From assembly GCF_003337375.1 (NCBI RefSeq), contig NZ_QPJD01000002.1, positions 124,001-188,000 of the forward strand: a stretch of DNA of 64,000 nucleotides, written 5' to 3'. Every line of letters begins with the position of its first letter. Positions within the stretch are counted from its first letter, which is position 1. This document shows, piece by piece, positions 8,096 to 17,395 of this stretch. This stretch comes from Paenibacillus prosopidis (GTDB lineage Bacteria; Bacillota; Bacilli; Paenibacillales; Paenibacillaceae). A program made the position numbers and the translations under genes. The notes beneath the pieces are model-generated. The model was given only the letters and a program-made list of their open reading frames with translations. It ran no database searches and was not told where the DNA came from.

Positions 8096-9646
8096 CTAGT
8101 TTTGCATCGACCAAGCTTCAACATCCCAAATCTTTGTTACCCAATCCTCATAAAAATCAGGTTCATGTGATACAAGTACAACAGTACCTTTGAATGCTTG
8201 CAGCGCACGCTTAAGCTCTGCTTTCGCAACGATATCCAAGTGGTTTGTCGGCTCATCGAATAAAATCCAGTTGCTTTCACGCATCATCAGCTTACAGATT
8301 CGCACCTTCGCCTGCTCGCCGCCGCTCAATTGATTAAGCGCACGGGTAATGTGCTCGTTTTTCAGTCCGCAGCGCGCAAGCGCAGCACGCACCTCATGCT
8401 GATTCATAAATGAGAATTCGTTCCAAACGTCGTCAAGAGGTGTCATCGTCGGCGCTTTTGCTTCCTGCTCGAAGTAAGCCGGATTCAAATAATCGCCACG
8501 GTAAACGTTGCCGTCAAGCGGCGGAATAACACCAAGAATTGTTTTTAAAAGCGTAGATTTACCGACACCGTTGCAACCGACGATCGCAATTTTATCCCCG
8601 CGCTCGATAAGCACGTTCATCTTCGGCAGCAATGGCTTATTGTAACCGATGACCATACCCTCAGCCTCAAACACCGTTTTCCCGCTCGTTCTGGACTCTT
8701 TAAAGATGAACGTCGGTTTTGCCGCTTCTTCCGGGCGGTCAATGCGATCGATGCGATCAAGCTGCTTCTCACGGCTCTTCGCACGGCCGGAAGTGGAAGC
8801 CCGCGCTTTGTTCCGTTGAATGAAGTCTTCTTGTTTCTTAATATAATCCTGCTGTTTCTCATAAGCATCAATATGCTGTGCCTTGTTCAAATCCGCCATT
8901 TCCAGAAACTTCTCATAGTTAGCGGAATAACGAGTCAGCTTCGTAAACTCCAGATGATAAATAACGTCGACGACCTGGTTCATAAAACCCGTTTCATGGG
9001 AGATGAGAATGAATGCATACGGATAATTTTTCAAGTAATTCGTCAGCCAGTTAACGTGCTCCTCGTCCAAATAGTTCGTCGGCTCGTCTAGCAGCAATAC
9101 GGTCGGCTTCTCAAGCAATAGCTTCGCGAGCAGCACCTTCGTCCGCTGTCCCCCGCTTAACGCCGTTACGTCGCGATCGAGACCAATGGCACTAAGACCT
9201 AAGCCGTTAGCCATTTCCTCGACTTTCACATCAATCAAATAGAAGTCGCCGATATCCAGCTCTTCTTGAATTTCTCCCATACGCACCAGCAGCTGGTCGA
9301 GCGTATCGGGATCTGCATCACCCATTTGCATCGCGATATCATTCAGCTCCTGCTCTAATACGAGCATCGGTGCAAATGCATCTTTCAGCACATCACGGAT
9401 CGTTTTGCCTGCTTCGAGCTTCGTGTGTTGATCCAAATATCCGTAACGGACGCGTGGCGTCCATTCTGCTTTTCCTTCGTCTTTCAACAGCTTGCCTGTC
9501 AAAATGTTCATTAGCGTCGACTTGCCTGTCCCATTCGCGCCAACCAGACCTACGTGCTCGCCTGCAAGCAAACGGAACGATACATTTCTAAACAAAACGC
9601 GATCGCCAAACGTATGTGATAATTGCTCTACTGTTAACAAACTCAT
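8096..9646 (-). CDS. ykpA: ABC-F family ATPase (YkpA-like)
   Basis: A 516-residue soluble protein with two ABC ATPase domains and no membrane segment. Walker A motifs are 'GLVGANGTGKSTLMN' and 'AIVGCNGVGKSTLLK'; signatures are 'ALSGGQRTKVLLA' and 'QLSGGEQAKVRIC'; Walker B 'LLLDEPTNYLD' and 'ILFDEPTNHLD'. A charged linker (about residues 240-310) is the ABC-F P-site tRNA interaction motif. Close matching to what I recall of Bacillus YkpA at the N-terminus and linker supports that subfamily, probably a ribosome-associated translation factor rather than a dedicated resistance protein. ATG with GGAG 11 bases upstream. Confidence 0.9.
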   Translation of the reverse strand: MSLLTVEQLSHTFGDRVLFRNVSFRLLAGEHVGLVGANGTGKSTLMNILTGKLLKDEGKAEWTPRVRYGYLDQHTKLEAGKTIRDVLKDAFAPMLVLEQELNDIAMQMGDADPDTLDQLLVRMGEIQEELDIGDFYLIDVKVEEMANGLGLSAIGLDRDVTALSGGQRTKVLLAKLLLEKPTVLLLDEPTNYLDEEHVNWLTNYLKNYPYAFILISHETGFMNQVVDVIYHLEFTKLTRYSANYEKFLEMADLNKAQHIDAYEKQQDYIKKQEDFIQRNKARASTSGRAKSREKQLDRIDRIDRPEEAAKPTFIFKESRTSGKTVFEAEGMVIGYNKPLLPKMNVLIERGDKIAIVGCNGVGKSTLLKTILGVIPPLDGNVYRGDYLNPAYFEQEAKAPTMTPLDDVWNEFSFMNQHEVRAALARCGLKNEHITRALNQLSGGEQAKVRICKLMMRESNWILFDEPTNHLDIVAKAELKRALQAFKGTVVLVSHEPDFYEDWVTKIWDVEAWSMQN

Positions 9647-9733
9647 GTCTTTTTAAACTCCATTCATGCATCCTCAATAATATGGCTTAACAATTTTGCC
9701 GTTTTCACCCGTATTATTGTACCACATACAAAG

Positions 9734-11359
9734 TTAATGTGTGTTAATTTCATTGTAAAGCAGTGTAAAAATAGGCTCCAACGCCCGGTTCAGCCGTTGA
9801 TTCAACCCGGTTTCGCCCATGAACCACCGACCGTTCCATTGTGCGTTCATTATGGCTTCCTGGGGCAGTAACGGAATAGCAGCGGCCGGCGGCATCGGAA
9901 ATAGCGACAACCATTCGCTTCGTCCTGAAAAACGGATATCTTTATTGGCAATCCAAACCATCGAACCACCAGTTCCTTGCAGCTCCTGCTCTAACGCATC
10001 CAGCTTCCGAAAATCTCTTGCCTGCCACTTGGTGACAGACGGATCTCCTACGACAAAAACAAAGCGGGATTGTCTGAGAAGCTGAAACGAAAGCGGCTCG
10101 TCCCATTTTGCTGATAAATCAATAAGGTCAATTGCAGCTCCGGCATGACGCAGCATCTGTTCAAATTTATAGTCATCAGGTTCTACGTTTGCCAATTGTT
10201 CCGGATGAAGAGTAAACCAGCTTACCAGACTATCCGGCTGTTTGTATCTTATATACCGTTCGTCAAAAGCTCCTTCATTCTGTTCGTACGATGTCCTTCT
10301 AGCCCGTTGCATGAGCAACGCATGCCATTCAGGTCTCAAACCGCTGTACTCAGCGGCTGCAACCGATACGCCGCGCCGCCCTAATAAAGCCGCTAATGTC
10401 AGAGAAACAAGGGTTGCTCCAGCACCGGGTGAAAGCGATATAACACTGGCACATAATTGCTTTGAACGAATGATTTGTGACCTTGCCGTTGCTGGTCCCT
10501 CCCCCTGTTCCCGCGTCAACCTTCGCTCTAATGACTTGAGGGCAGACTCTACATCAACCATGGAACGATATCTGTGCTGCGGGTTTGACTGAAGCATTTG
10601 CCTAAGAATATTTTTAAACGAATGCGGGATGTCGGTCTGTAAATGAACGAATGGATCCTTGCCGCTGATGTTAGCATCATTTCTGAGATATGCCTTGCCT
10701 CCGCTTGCCATATAATAGAACAGCCCGCCAAGTCCATAAATATCCGTTCTGGCGTCGCTTTGTCCGGCACCCTCCTGCTCAGGCGCAGCATAGCCGACCG
10801 TCCCAAGCTGTACGGTATCTTGCAGCTGTCCCAGCTTATATTGACGCGAAATGCCTAAGTCGATTAGCTTCACATATCCTTTGCTGTCAATCATCACATT
10901 TGACGGCTTCAAATCCCGATGAATGATTGGCGGCATCTGACCATGTAAATAAATGAGCGCAGAACAAAGCTGCAAGCCGATATGGATTATTTGCGCAAAG
11001 GTAAAGCCACCGTATGGCTTAACATAATAGTCGGCAACCGTTTGGCCGTCAATATAATCCATTACGAGGGCTTCATAGCCCTGCTCATTCGGTGGAAAAT
11101 AATCGATGATTAACGGTAGATGAGGATGACTCAGCTTCATCAAGGTATTGGCTTCACCTATGTAGCTGCCGCTTCCATCAGGCGGTGGAACCGTAACCTT
11201 TACCGCTCTTAGCGAGCCTCCCAGCTTCAAATCTTCAACCGCAAATACAGTTCCCATTCCACCCCGGCCAATCGTTCCAACGATTCTGTATCGCTCCCCG
11301 AACACGTCACCCTTTACGGGCGAGAATGAGGACCGTTCTATATTTTCGATAGTAGCCAC
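9734..11359 (-). CDS. Ser/Thr protein kinase fused to a P-loop-like C-terminal domain
   Basis: A 541-residue protein. Residues 25-280 form a Hanks-type kinase: glycine loop 'GRGGMG' (31-36), Lys54 in 'RAVKV', 'HRDLKPSN' (147-154), 'DLG' (167-169) and 'APEQ'. Residues about 300-540 form a second domain starting 'SLSPGAGATLVSLTLAALL', like the deviant Walker A of MinD/ParA proteins but without its lysines, followed by 'VSVAAAEYSG' and 'DLIDLSAKW' where such proteins bind nucleotide. There is no transmembrane helix or PASTA repeat, so it is unlike PrkC. The start is probably GTG at 11359; AGAGGTG overlaps it, which leaves the start uncertain. An intrinsic terminator lies just upstream. Confidence 0.82.
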   Translation of the reverse strand: MATIENIERSSFSPVKGDVFGERYRIVGTIGRGGMGTVFAVEDLKLGGSLRAVKVTVPPPDGSGSYIGEANTLMKLSHPHLPLIIDYFPPNEQGYEALVMDYIDGQTVADYYVKPYGGFTFAQIIHIGLQLCSALIYLHGQMPPIIHRDLKPSNVMIDSKGYVKLIDLGISRQYKLGQLQDTVQLGTVGYAAPEQEGAGQSDARTDIYGLGGLFYYMASGGKAYLRNDANISGKDPFVHLQTDIPHSFKNILRQMLQSNPQHRYRSMVDVESALKSLERRLTREQGEGPATARSQIIRSKQLCASVISLSPGAGATLVSLTLAALLGRRGVSVAAAEYSGLRPEWHALLMQRARRTSYEQNEGAFDERYIRYKQPDSLVSWFTLHPEQLANVEPDDYKFEQMLRHAGAAIDLIDLSAKWDEPLSFQLLRQSRFVFVVGDPSVTKWQARDFRKLDALEQELQGTGGSMVWIANKDIRFSGRSEWLSLFPMPPAAAIPLLPQEAIMNAQWNGRWFMGETGLNQRLNRALEPIFTLLYNEINTH

Positions 11360-11373
11360 CTCTTTTTTGGCAT

Positions 11374-11425
11374 AAAAAAAGCACCCTGATCCCGCGTGCT
11401 GTTACACAAGCGGCTTCAGGATGCT
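11374..11425 (-). terminator. Terminator of the GH105 sugar operon
   Basis: AGCATCCTGA (from 11425) pairs with TCAGGGTGCT (ending at 11380) and is followed by seven U residues at 11374-11380. It closes the operon that ends with the GH105 gene and lies just before the kinase gene. Confidence 0.8.
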
Positions 11426-11481
11426 TTCCCGGTTATTAGTGCTACTTTAGCATATGATGGATAGTTCAAACAACAGCTAAT

Positions 11482-12522
11482 TTATGAAAATACGCGCTTT
11501 TTGGAATTGAGCAGCTCCGCTAGGAAAGCAAGCGCGAGACCTTGTCCCCAGCCTTGAACACGCTTATGAGCAACATCCCGGTAGCCCTGGATATCATTCA
11601 TTACAGCTGTTCCCGCCGATACGTTCAGGACAGCGCCATCCTCCGTAATTTGACTTAGTATACCGTCAATTGAACGCTGGATGTACTTGTTGTACAGTGA
11701 CCCGAAAGCAAACAATCCGGTTGCGATACCTGCTGAGCCTGATGTTTCAAAGTAAGACGTCTCATCATTCAGAACGGTATGCCATAATCCGTTGTCTGCT
11801 TGCAACCGCACGAGAGTACTTAGTTGATCGCGCATCGAGCCTTCGATAATCATAAAAGACGGATGCTGAACCGCGATATGCGGCAGCGCCTTCGCCATCG
11901 TTAGAGCTGCCCATGAGTTACCGCGAGCCCAGAAGATCGAGGACATATGATTTTGCGCGATATTGTCCCAACCGTGATAATACAAATTAGAAACGGGATC
12001 CTGCAAGAAATGCTCATGTCCGTGATACTGCTTCAAGCCATCCTCTAAATAATCGGTACGGTCAAGCAAATGCCCCATCCGGACGAGGAAGTAGCCGGCC
12101 ATCATCATCGTATCGACCCATGCCTGCTCAGGAAAATTGTAGGTTTCCGAATTAACTGTATGCTGGAAAATTCCATCAGCAAAGCGCACGGCGTCATGCT
12201 TTAAGTATTCGGCCATTTGGATGGCAACATCTAAATATTTTTGGTCATCGGTAGCCTTATACAAAGAGATAAGTGCATGTCCGATCGATACGCCGTTAAC
12301 GGACAGCTTTGGCAGCCCGTCTTCCAGCTTCTCGTCAATCCATTCCTTCAACAATTGAATGTAACGCTCGTTGCCGGTTGCTTCATAGGCTTCCGCCACT
12401 CCGAAGAAAGCGACACCGCCTGGCCAATCCCAACTGAAGTCCATTCTAAATGTACGGTCTACGACACGGTCGATTACGTCACGAATATGATTTTCGTCAA
12501 ATTGAAGCTGCGGCATTTCCAT
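11482..12522 (-). CDS. Glycoside hydrolase family 105/88, unsaturated rhamnogalacturonyl hydrolase
   Basis: About 346 residues, matching YteR/YesR in length and motifs: 'WDWPGGVAFFGVAEAY' near the N-terminus, 'EQAWVDTMMMAGYFLVR' containing the catalytic-region Asp, 'YYHGWD', 'FWARGNSWAALTMAK' and 'SGSAGIATGLFAFG'. The family removes the unsaturated uronic acid from oligosaccharides released by polysaccharide lyases. There is no signal peptide, so it acts inside the cell on imported oligomers, consistent with the ABC importer just upstream. The start at 12522 follows GGGGAGAGG; a second ATG two codons later is also possible. Last gene of the operon. Confidence 0.88.
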   Translation of the reverse strand: MEMPQLQFDENHIRDVIDRVVDRTFRMDFSWDWPGGVAFFGVAEAYEATGNERYIQLLKEWIDEKLEDGLPKLSVNGVSIGHALISLYKATDDQKYLDVAIQMAEYLKHDAVRFADGIFQHTVNSETYNFPEQAWVDTMMMAGYFLVRMGHLLDRTDYLEDGLKQYHGHEHFLQDPVSNLYYHGWDNIAQNHMSSIFWARGNSWAALTMAKALPHIAVQHPSFMIIEGSMRDQLSTLVRLQADNGLWHTVLNDETSYFETSGSAGIATGLFAFGSLYNKYIQRSIDGILSQITEDGAVLNVSAGTAVMNDIQGYRDVAHKRVQGWGQGLALAFLAELLNSKKRVFS

Positions 12523-12550
12523 CTTCCTCTCCCCTGGTTCTTTCAAATTT

Positions 12551-13387
12551 CTATTTTAATCCACTTGTGCTAATCCCTTCAACAATGTACTTCTGAAAAG
12601 CAAAGAATATAGCCAGTACTGGAATTAAGCTGACGATCGACATCGCGAACATTGCGCCCCAATTCGATACCGTATCACTGTCGAGGAACATCTTAAGCCC
12701 CATGGATACCGGATATAAGCTTGGACGGTTTAAGTAAAGAACCGGTCCGAGCAAATCCTCCCATCGCCAGTAAAAAGAGAAAATAGAGGCGGTTGCTAAA
12801 GCCGGCACAACGAGCGGCAAAATAATTCGGAAAAACAAGCGGAACTTTCCGCAGCCGTCAATCGTTGCCGCTTCATCGAGCTCATTCGGAATCGTCCGTA
12901 TGAACTGGATAAGCAAAAAGATGAAAAACGGAATGCCAAAATATTGCGGAATGACAATCGGTTTAATAGAATTTAGCCAATCGATCTTAGCGAACAAAAT
13001 ATATTGCGGGACAAGCACCACATCATGCGGAAGCATGAGCGTAACCATCATAATCGCAAACCAAAACGTTTTGCCCGTAAAATTAAGCCTTGCAAAGCCG
13101 AATGCAATAAAAGCAGAAGATAATACGGCGCCTATTGTCGCTAAAACAACGATCTCGAGCGAGTTCATAATAAAATTACCGAAGGATTGGCCGGCGATCC
13201 CGATCCAGCCGATTTTGTAATTTTCCCAAATCCATGGCTGAGGTATGAGCGAATCGGCGGTTGCGAAAATGAGATTGCTTTGCTTGAATGAACTCATTAA
13301 CAGCCACAAAACGGGATAAACCATAGCAAGCGCGAGTGCGGATACAAAGATATGGTAGATGGGCCACTTCAGCTTTTTGGTCAACAT
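12551..13387 (-). CDS. Carbohydrate ABC transporter permease (MalG-type)
   Basis: About 278 residues with six predicted helices and the permease loop '[25 protein letters not shown]' region (EAA motif near residue 195), typical of CUT1 sugar importers. It pairs with the adjacent MalF-type permease. The ATG at 13387 starts three bases after the upstream gene's stop, with GGCGGG as ribosome binding site inside that gene's end. No ATPase gene is present in this operon, so a shared MsmX-like ATPase encoded elsewhere must drive transport, as is usual for these systems in Bacillales. Confidence 0.9.
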   Translation of the reverse strand: MLTKKLKWPIYHIFVSALALAMVYPVLWLLMSSFKQSNLIFATADSLIPQPWIWENYKIGWIGIAGQSFGNFIMNSLEIVVLATIGAVLSSAFIAFGFARLNFTGKTFWFAIMMVTLMLPHDVVLVPQYILFAKIDWLNSIKPIVIPQYFGIPFFIFLLIQFIRTIPNELDEAATIDGCGKFRLFFRIILPLVVPALATASIFSFYWRWEDLLGPVLYLNRPSLYPVSMGLKMFLDSDTVSNWGAMFAMSIVSLIPVLAIFFAFQKYIVEGISTSGLK

Positions 13388-13389
13388 GA

Positions 13390-14289
13390 TTAATGCCCGC
13401 CTTTCGACTCGTAATGGACCCATTTCTTAGATGTCCAGAACAGGATTCCCGTAAGTATTGCAATAATTATGAGCATGACCCATGCCATAGCTGACGCATA
13501 ACCCATATCGAAGTATACGAATGCTTGACGGAACAAGTAAAGCGAATAGAGCAGCGTTCCGTCAAGCGGTCCGCCTTCGCCTTTGGAAATGATGTAAGCT
13601 GGAACGAATGTCATAAAGGCGCCGATCGTTTGCATAATCGTGTTAAACAATATGATCGGGCTGAGCATAGGCAATGTGATCTTGAAGAAACGAATGACAG
13701 GACCTGCACCATCCACATTGGACGCTTCATACAATTCGGGCGGAATGTTTTTGAGTCCTGCCAGAAAAATGAGCATCGATGAACCGAATTGCCAAACCGA
13801 TAAAGTAATTAGCATCCAGAGCGCTGCTATTGGTTCCGCAAACCATCTCACGCTATCTAAACCGAGTGCATTCAGAAAAATGTTTATGACCCCTTCGTCA
13901 CCATAGAGATTGCGCCACATAATGGAAACCGCGACGCTGCCGCCAATAATGGAAGGAAGATAATAAACCGTCCGATATAACCCGATTGCTTTCGAGGCTG
14001 TATTTAAGATCATGGCGATAAACAGTGCGAACGCTAGGCGAAGCGGTACGCCGATAAACACGTACAGAAACGTAACCTTCAGCGATGCCCAAAACTTCGA
14101 GTCGTCGGTGAACATCGTCGTGTAGTTTTCTAATCCGATAAAGGATGGCGTTGATAAAAGATCATAATCTGTAACCGAAAAATAGAGCGATGCGATAGCG
14201 GGAACTAAAGTGAACAATAAAAATCCGATAACAAACGGTCCTATAAACGTGTAACCGATCAAGTTGTTTTTGAGTGATAGCGATTTCAT
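13390..14289 (-). CDS. Carbohydrate ABC transporter permease (MalF-type)
   Basis: About 299 residues, six hydrophobic helices, with the N-terminal '[21 protein letters not shown]' pattern of CUT1 permeases (read in parts) and the EAA loop around '[22 protein letters not shown]'. The counterpart of YesP/LacF. An upstream TTG in frame is possible, but the ATG at 14289 has GGAG at 9 bases. A stem-loop at 14335-14364 separates it from the binding-protein gene and may lower permease expression relative to the binding protein. Confidence 0.9.
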   Translation of the reverse strand: MKSLSLKNNLIGYTFIGPFVIGFLLFTLVPAIASLYFSVTDYDLLSTPSFIGLENYTTMFTDDSKFWASLKVTFLYVFIGVPLRLAFALFIAMILNTASKAIGLYRTVYYLPSIIGGSVAVSIMWRNLYGDEGVINIFLNALGLDSVRWFAEPIAALWMLITLSVWQFGSSMLIFLAGLKNIPPELYEASNVDGAGPVIRFFKITLPMLSPIILFNTIMQTIGAFMTFVPAYIISKGEGGPLDGTLLYSLYLFRQAFVYFDMGYASAMAWVMLIIIAILTGILFWTSKKWVHYESKGGH

Positions 14290-14334
14290 CTTTTCCAACT
14301 CCTATACGAAGTCTAACGTGCCAGGTATGAAAGA

Positions 14335-14364
14335 GCGATGGCCGATCTTACGACCAGCCATCGC
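14335..14364 (-). terminator. Intercistronic stem-loop between binding protein and permease
   Basis: GCGATGGC (from 14364) pairs with GCCATCGC (ending 14335) around a 14-base loop. There is no U tract, so it is more likely an mRNA 3' stabiliser or partial attenuator, as found after binding-protein genes in many ABC operons. Confidence 0.5.
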
Positions 14365-14380
14365 ATCTGTTCAAACAATG

Positions 14381-15721
14381 TTACTTGTTCTTCTTAAGAA
14401 TGGCGGTTGCTTCGTCTCTAAATTTCTTTGCCGCATCTTCAGGTTTGATTTTGTTGTAGTTCATTTGCTCTGCAAGGCTGGTGAGCGATTTGAACACTTC
14501 AGCGGAGCCGATTGGATCAGCCGGATCCATTGGGGAGCTGTTCGACTCAGCCCAAGAAACATAGTCATACACTTGAATTTGAGCCGGAGTAGATACCTCT
14601 TTCAGCGCTTCTTTTACTTTTGCAGAAACTGGAACGCCGCGGTCACCCAAAATCAATTTGTTTGCTTCGATATCATTTACGAAAAAGCTGATAAATTTAG
14701 CCGCTTCTTCCTTTGCTTTCGAATTTTCAGATACGGAGAAGAACATACTTGGCTTCAAGAACAACCCTTTAGTCATTTCAGGACCAGTCATAGGAGCAAT
14801 AGCGAGCGGACGGTTGGCTACTTGCTGCAGGCCAACAAATTGGTTCGACCACTGCCATACGCCGATACCTTGGTTCAGCACTAGATGACTGTCTTCCGCG
14901 CCTTTGATTTGTGACAGTACGTCTGGTGCCGGAACTGCTCCGTCAATGACCAATTTAGATAACATTCCGAAGAAATCGACGAACATTTGATCATCTTCAT
15001 AGCCAAGTCCATTGCCCTCAGCATTAAATAGCGTTTTACCTAATGTACGGAGGTAATATCCGAAAAACACCTCTGCACGCATACCGCTATCGAAGTAAAG
15101 ACCAGCAGCCTTTGCTTTGCCTGCCATCTCTACGTAGTCATCCCATGTCCAATTCTCGGGAATGGAATCGATGCCTGCTTTTTTCAGAAGAGCCGGGTCA
15201 TAGTTCAAGCCAAGTGCATTTACACCAAGATTAATACCATAAAGTCCGTCTCCCAGTTTACCGCCGTCAAGCGCGTTTTGACTAATGTCGCTCACGTCGA
15301 TTTGATTATTCAGGAAAGGCGTCAGGTCAGCCAATTGATTTCTGCCCGCATATTGCGAGTAGTTTTGAGTATCGATTTGAATGATGTCCGGAAGCTCGTT
15401 TGCAGCCGCTTGCGGCGCAAGCTTTTTCCAGTAATCATCATAGTTCGCATATTCCATTTCAATCGTTACATGTGGATTTTTTGCTTTGTACATTTCGATT
15501 ACTTTCATCGTATAATCGTGGCGTGGCTGTCCGCCCCACCAAGCGATTCGGAGTGTTACCGGCTTTGCTTCCGCCGGCTCTTCCTTTACTTCTGTCCCGC
15601 TGTTTGTTGTGTTTGGTTTGTTCGCTGTGTTTTCAGCATTGTTTGCATGACCGCCGCAAGCGCTTACGAGAACGAGTGCGAAAGCCATGAGCAGTAAAAG
15701 CATTTTTTTCGGTGCTTTCAT
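14381..15721 (-). CDS. Extracellular sugar-binding lipoprotein of the ABC importer
   Basis: A 446-residue family-1 solute-binding protein. The signal peptide 'MKAPKKMLLLLMAFALVLVS' leads to a lipobox ending in Cys at about residue 22 ('VSAC|GG'), followed by an Asn/Thr/Glu-rich linker and the binding domain starting 'VTLRIAWWGGQPRHDYTMKV'. Such proteins capture oligosaccharides at the outer membrane face. Here the linked GH105 enzyme suggests unsaturated rhamnogalacturonan oligomers. The ATG follows GAAGGGGCG. A possible -10 TATAAT lies upstream near 15770, but its -35 is poor; expression is likely driven by the YesN-like regulator encoded upstream. Confidence 0.9.
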   Translation of the reverse strand: MKAPKKMLLLLMAFALVLVSACGGHANNAENTANKPNTTNSGTEVKEEPAEAKPVTLRIAWWGGQPRHDYTMKVIEMYKAKNPHVTIEMEYANYDDYWKKLAPQAAANELPDIIQIDTQNYSQYAGRNQLADLTPFLNNQIDVSDISQNALDGGKLGDGLYGINLGVNALGLNYDPALLKKAGIDSIPENWTWDDYVEMAGKAKAAGLYFDSGMRAEVFFGYYLRTLGKTLFNAEGNGLGYEDDQMFVDFFGMLSKLVIDGAVPAPDVLSQIKGAEDSHLVLNQGIGVWQWSNQFVGLQQVANRPLAIAPMTGPEMTKGLFLKPSMFFSVSENSKAKEEAAKFISFFVNDIEANKLILGDRGVPVSAKVKEALKEVSTPAQIQVYDYVSWAESNSSPMDPADPIGSAEVFKSLTSLAEQMNYNKIKPEDAAKKFRDEATAILKKNK

Positions 15722-15817
15722 TGTGTTACGCCCCTTCCAAACTCTTAAATGTTGTTTACAAGCTTTATTATAGGTGTATTGTCGAAATGTCGGAATTCAA
15801 AAAACCGCTTTCTTTGT

Positions 15818-15850
15818 TAAAAAAACAGAGGTCGCCTTTTATGGCGACCT
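15818..15850 (-). terminator. Terminator after the YesN-like regulator gene
   Basis: AGGTCGCC and GGCGACCT (15829-15850) form a perfect 8-bp stem with a six-base loop, followed on the minus strand by seven U residues. It overlaps the stop codon of the regulator gene and separates regulator and transporter mRNAs. Confidence 0.88.
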
Positions 15851-17395
15851 TTTGTATTCGGAAGGCGTAAAGCCCGTATATTTTTTGAATACTTGACTGA
15901 AATACTGCGGATTATCTCCAAATCCGAATTTTTCGGCAAGCTCGAACACTTTTACATCGCCAGTTTTTTCGATTTCCTCAATCGCTTTCTCCATCCTAAG
16001 CCGGACGACATAGTTTGAAAACTTATCTCCGGTCTCTTTCTTGAAAAGCTTGCCTAAATAGTCTGCGTTCATATACAAGATCTCGCTTGCTACCCAATTA
16101 AGCGAAAGCTCAGGATTAGCAATATGCTCCTCGATAACAAGAATCATTTTATGAATGATAAAGGAATGCTTTTTAGTATGCGATTGGAAGTTGTTCAGAC
16201 ATATTTGTTCCGCATTTTCTGTAACGAATTGCTCGATTGCACGCAGTGTGAAAAGTTGATCGAAGCTTGCAATTTTTTTCAAATAATCGTTGATTTCATC
16301 AGGTTTCCCTTGTCTCACAATCGCCACGTAAAGAGGAATAACATAAGACTTGGACAGATGCGTATCCATTCTGTTATCCGCAAGCATCTGGAAATAATTT
16401 TGCAACTCCGCTTGCACAAACAACCAGTCGCCGGACTTCACATGCATGCAGAGCGGTTCCTCGTCATAGATGAACGACTTATGAAGACCATCGTCCGTTC
16501 GTTCGATATCGTCCTTCGTAATGATGCTGCCTTCGCCTAAATAAAATTGATAGTTTAAGCACTCCAACGTCTCACGATACATTTTACGGGCGTCGGTAAT
16601 TTGACCGGCATCGCTAACGGCAACCGTCGTATCCAGTTTGTAATAAGAGGCGAACGTTTGCTTGATTTCTTTTAGCTGCGAAAATAAGGGTTCCGCATCA
16701 TCCGTTACCTTGATAAGCAGAAGTACGTGCTTGCCGATCGTTGTGCTGAGAAGCACGATTGATTCACCTAGAACATCCTGCGCGATGTTTTTAATGGCAA
16801 ACATATGCTCGAACTCAAACTTTCCTTCTATTTGAAATAAAAGCAGCTGTATCTTATCGTTTTCTACCGTAATGTGAAACAATCTTCCATAATCGTCCCA
16901 GTCACGTTGACCATACGTCTTGTTCGTAACGAGCTCCTTCAGGAACTGCTCCTTCGCATGGGGAAGAACCTTGGATAACTCCTTCTGAATGTTCACCATA
17001 AAGCTCTCTTGCGATTGCTGCTTCTCCAGATCTTCTATGACTTCCGATAAGGCTTGCGTAATGGTGTTCTCGTTGCAGGGCTTCAATAAATAATGCTTTA
17101 CGCCATATTGCATTGCCTTACGGGCATAATCAAACTCGCTGAACCCTGATAGGAGAATAAAAGCAATGTGAGGAAACTGCTCGTACATTTTCTCTACAAG
17201 CTGCAATCCGTCCATACCCGGCATTTTAATATCGGAAATAACAATGTCAGGCATATGGCTTTCAATGAACGTCGCCGCTTCAATGCCATTTCGGGCCGTT
17301 CCAATCAGTTCGGTTTGAAAGGCGTTCCAATTAACTGTACGCGATATGCCCTCAACAATTATTCGCTCGTCATCTACCAGCAGTACTTTATACAT
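15839..17395 (-). CDS. YesN-like response regulator with AraC-type DNA-binding domain
   Basis: A 518-residue regulator. The N-terminal receiver (1-120) has 'LLVDDE', Asp in 'IVISDIKMPGMDG' and Lys in 'HYLLKPC'. A long middle region of unassigned fold follows, and the C-terminal AraC domain (about 415-518) has two helix-turn-helix units ending 'FGDNPQYFSQVFKKYTGFTPSEYKR'. Partner of the YesM-like kinase, whose gene overlaps by 8 bases. Together they are expected to activate the downstream importer operon in response to pectin fragments, by analogy with the Bacillus yes cluster. Confidence 0.92.
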   Translation of the reverse strand: MYKVLLVDDERIIVEGISRTVNWNAFQTELIGTARNGIEAATFIESHMPDIVISDIKMPGMDGLQLVEKMYEQFPHIAFILLSGFSEFDYARKAMQYGVKHYLLKPCNENTITQALSEVIEDLEKQQSQESFMVNIQKELSKVLPHAKEQFLKELVTNKTYGQRDWDDYGRLFHITVENDKIQLLLFQIEGKFEFEHMFAIKNIAQDVLGESIVLLSTTIGKHVLLLIKVTDDAEPLFSQLKEIKQTFASYYKLDTTVAVSDAGQITDARKMYRETLECLNYQFYLGEGSIITKDDIERTDDGLHKSFIYDEEPLCMHVKSGDWLFVQAELQNYFQMLADNRMDTHLSKSYVIPLYVAIVRQGKPDEINDYLKKIASFDQLFTLRAIEQFVTENAEQICLNNFQSHTKKHSFIIHKMILVIEEHIANPELSLNWVASEILYMNADYLGKLFKKETGDKFSNYVVRLRMEKAIEEIEKTGDVKVFELAEKFGFGDNPQYFSQVFKKYTGFTPSEYKRSP

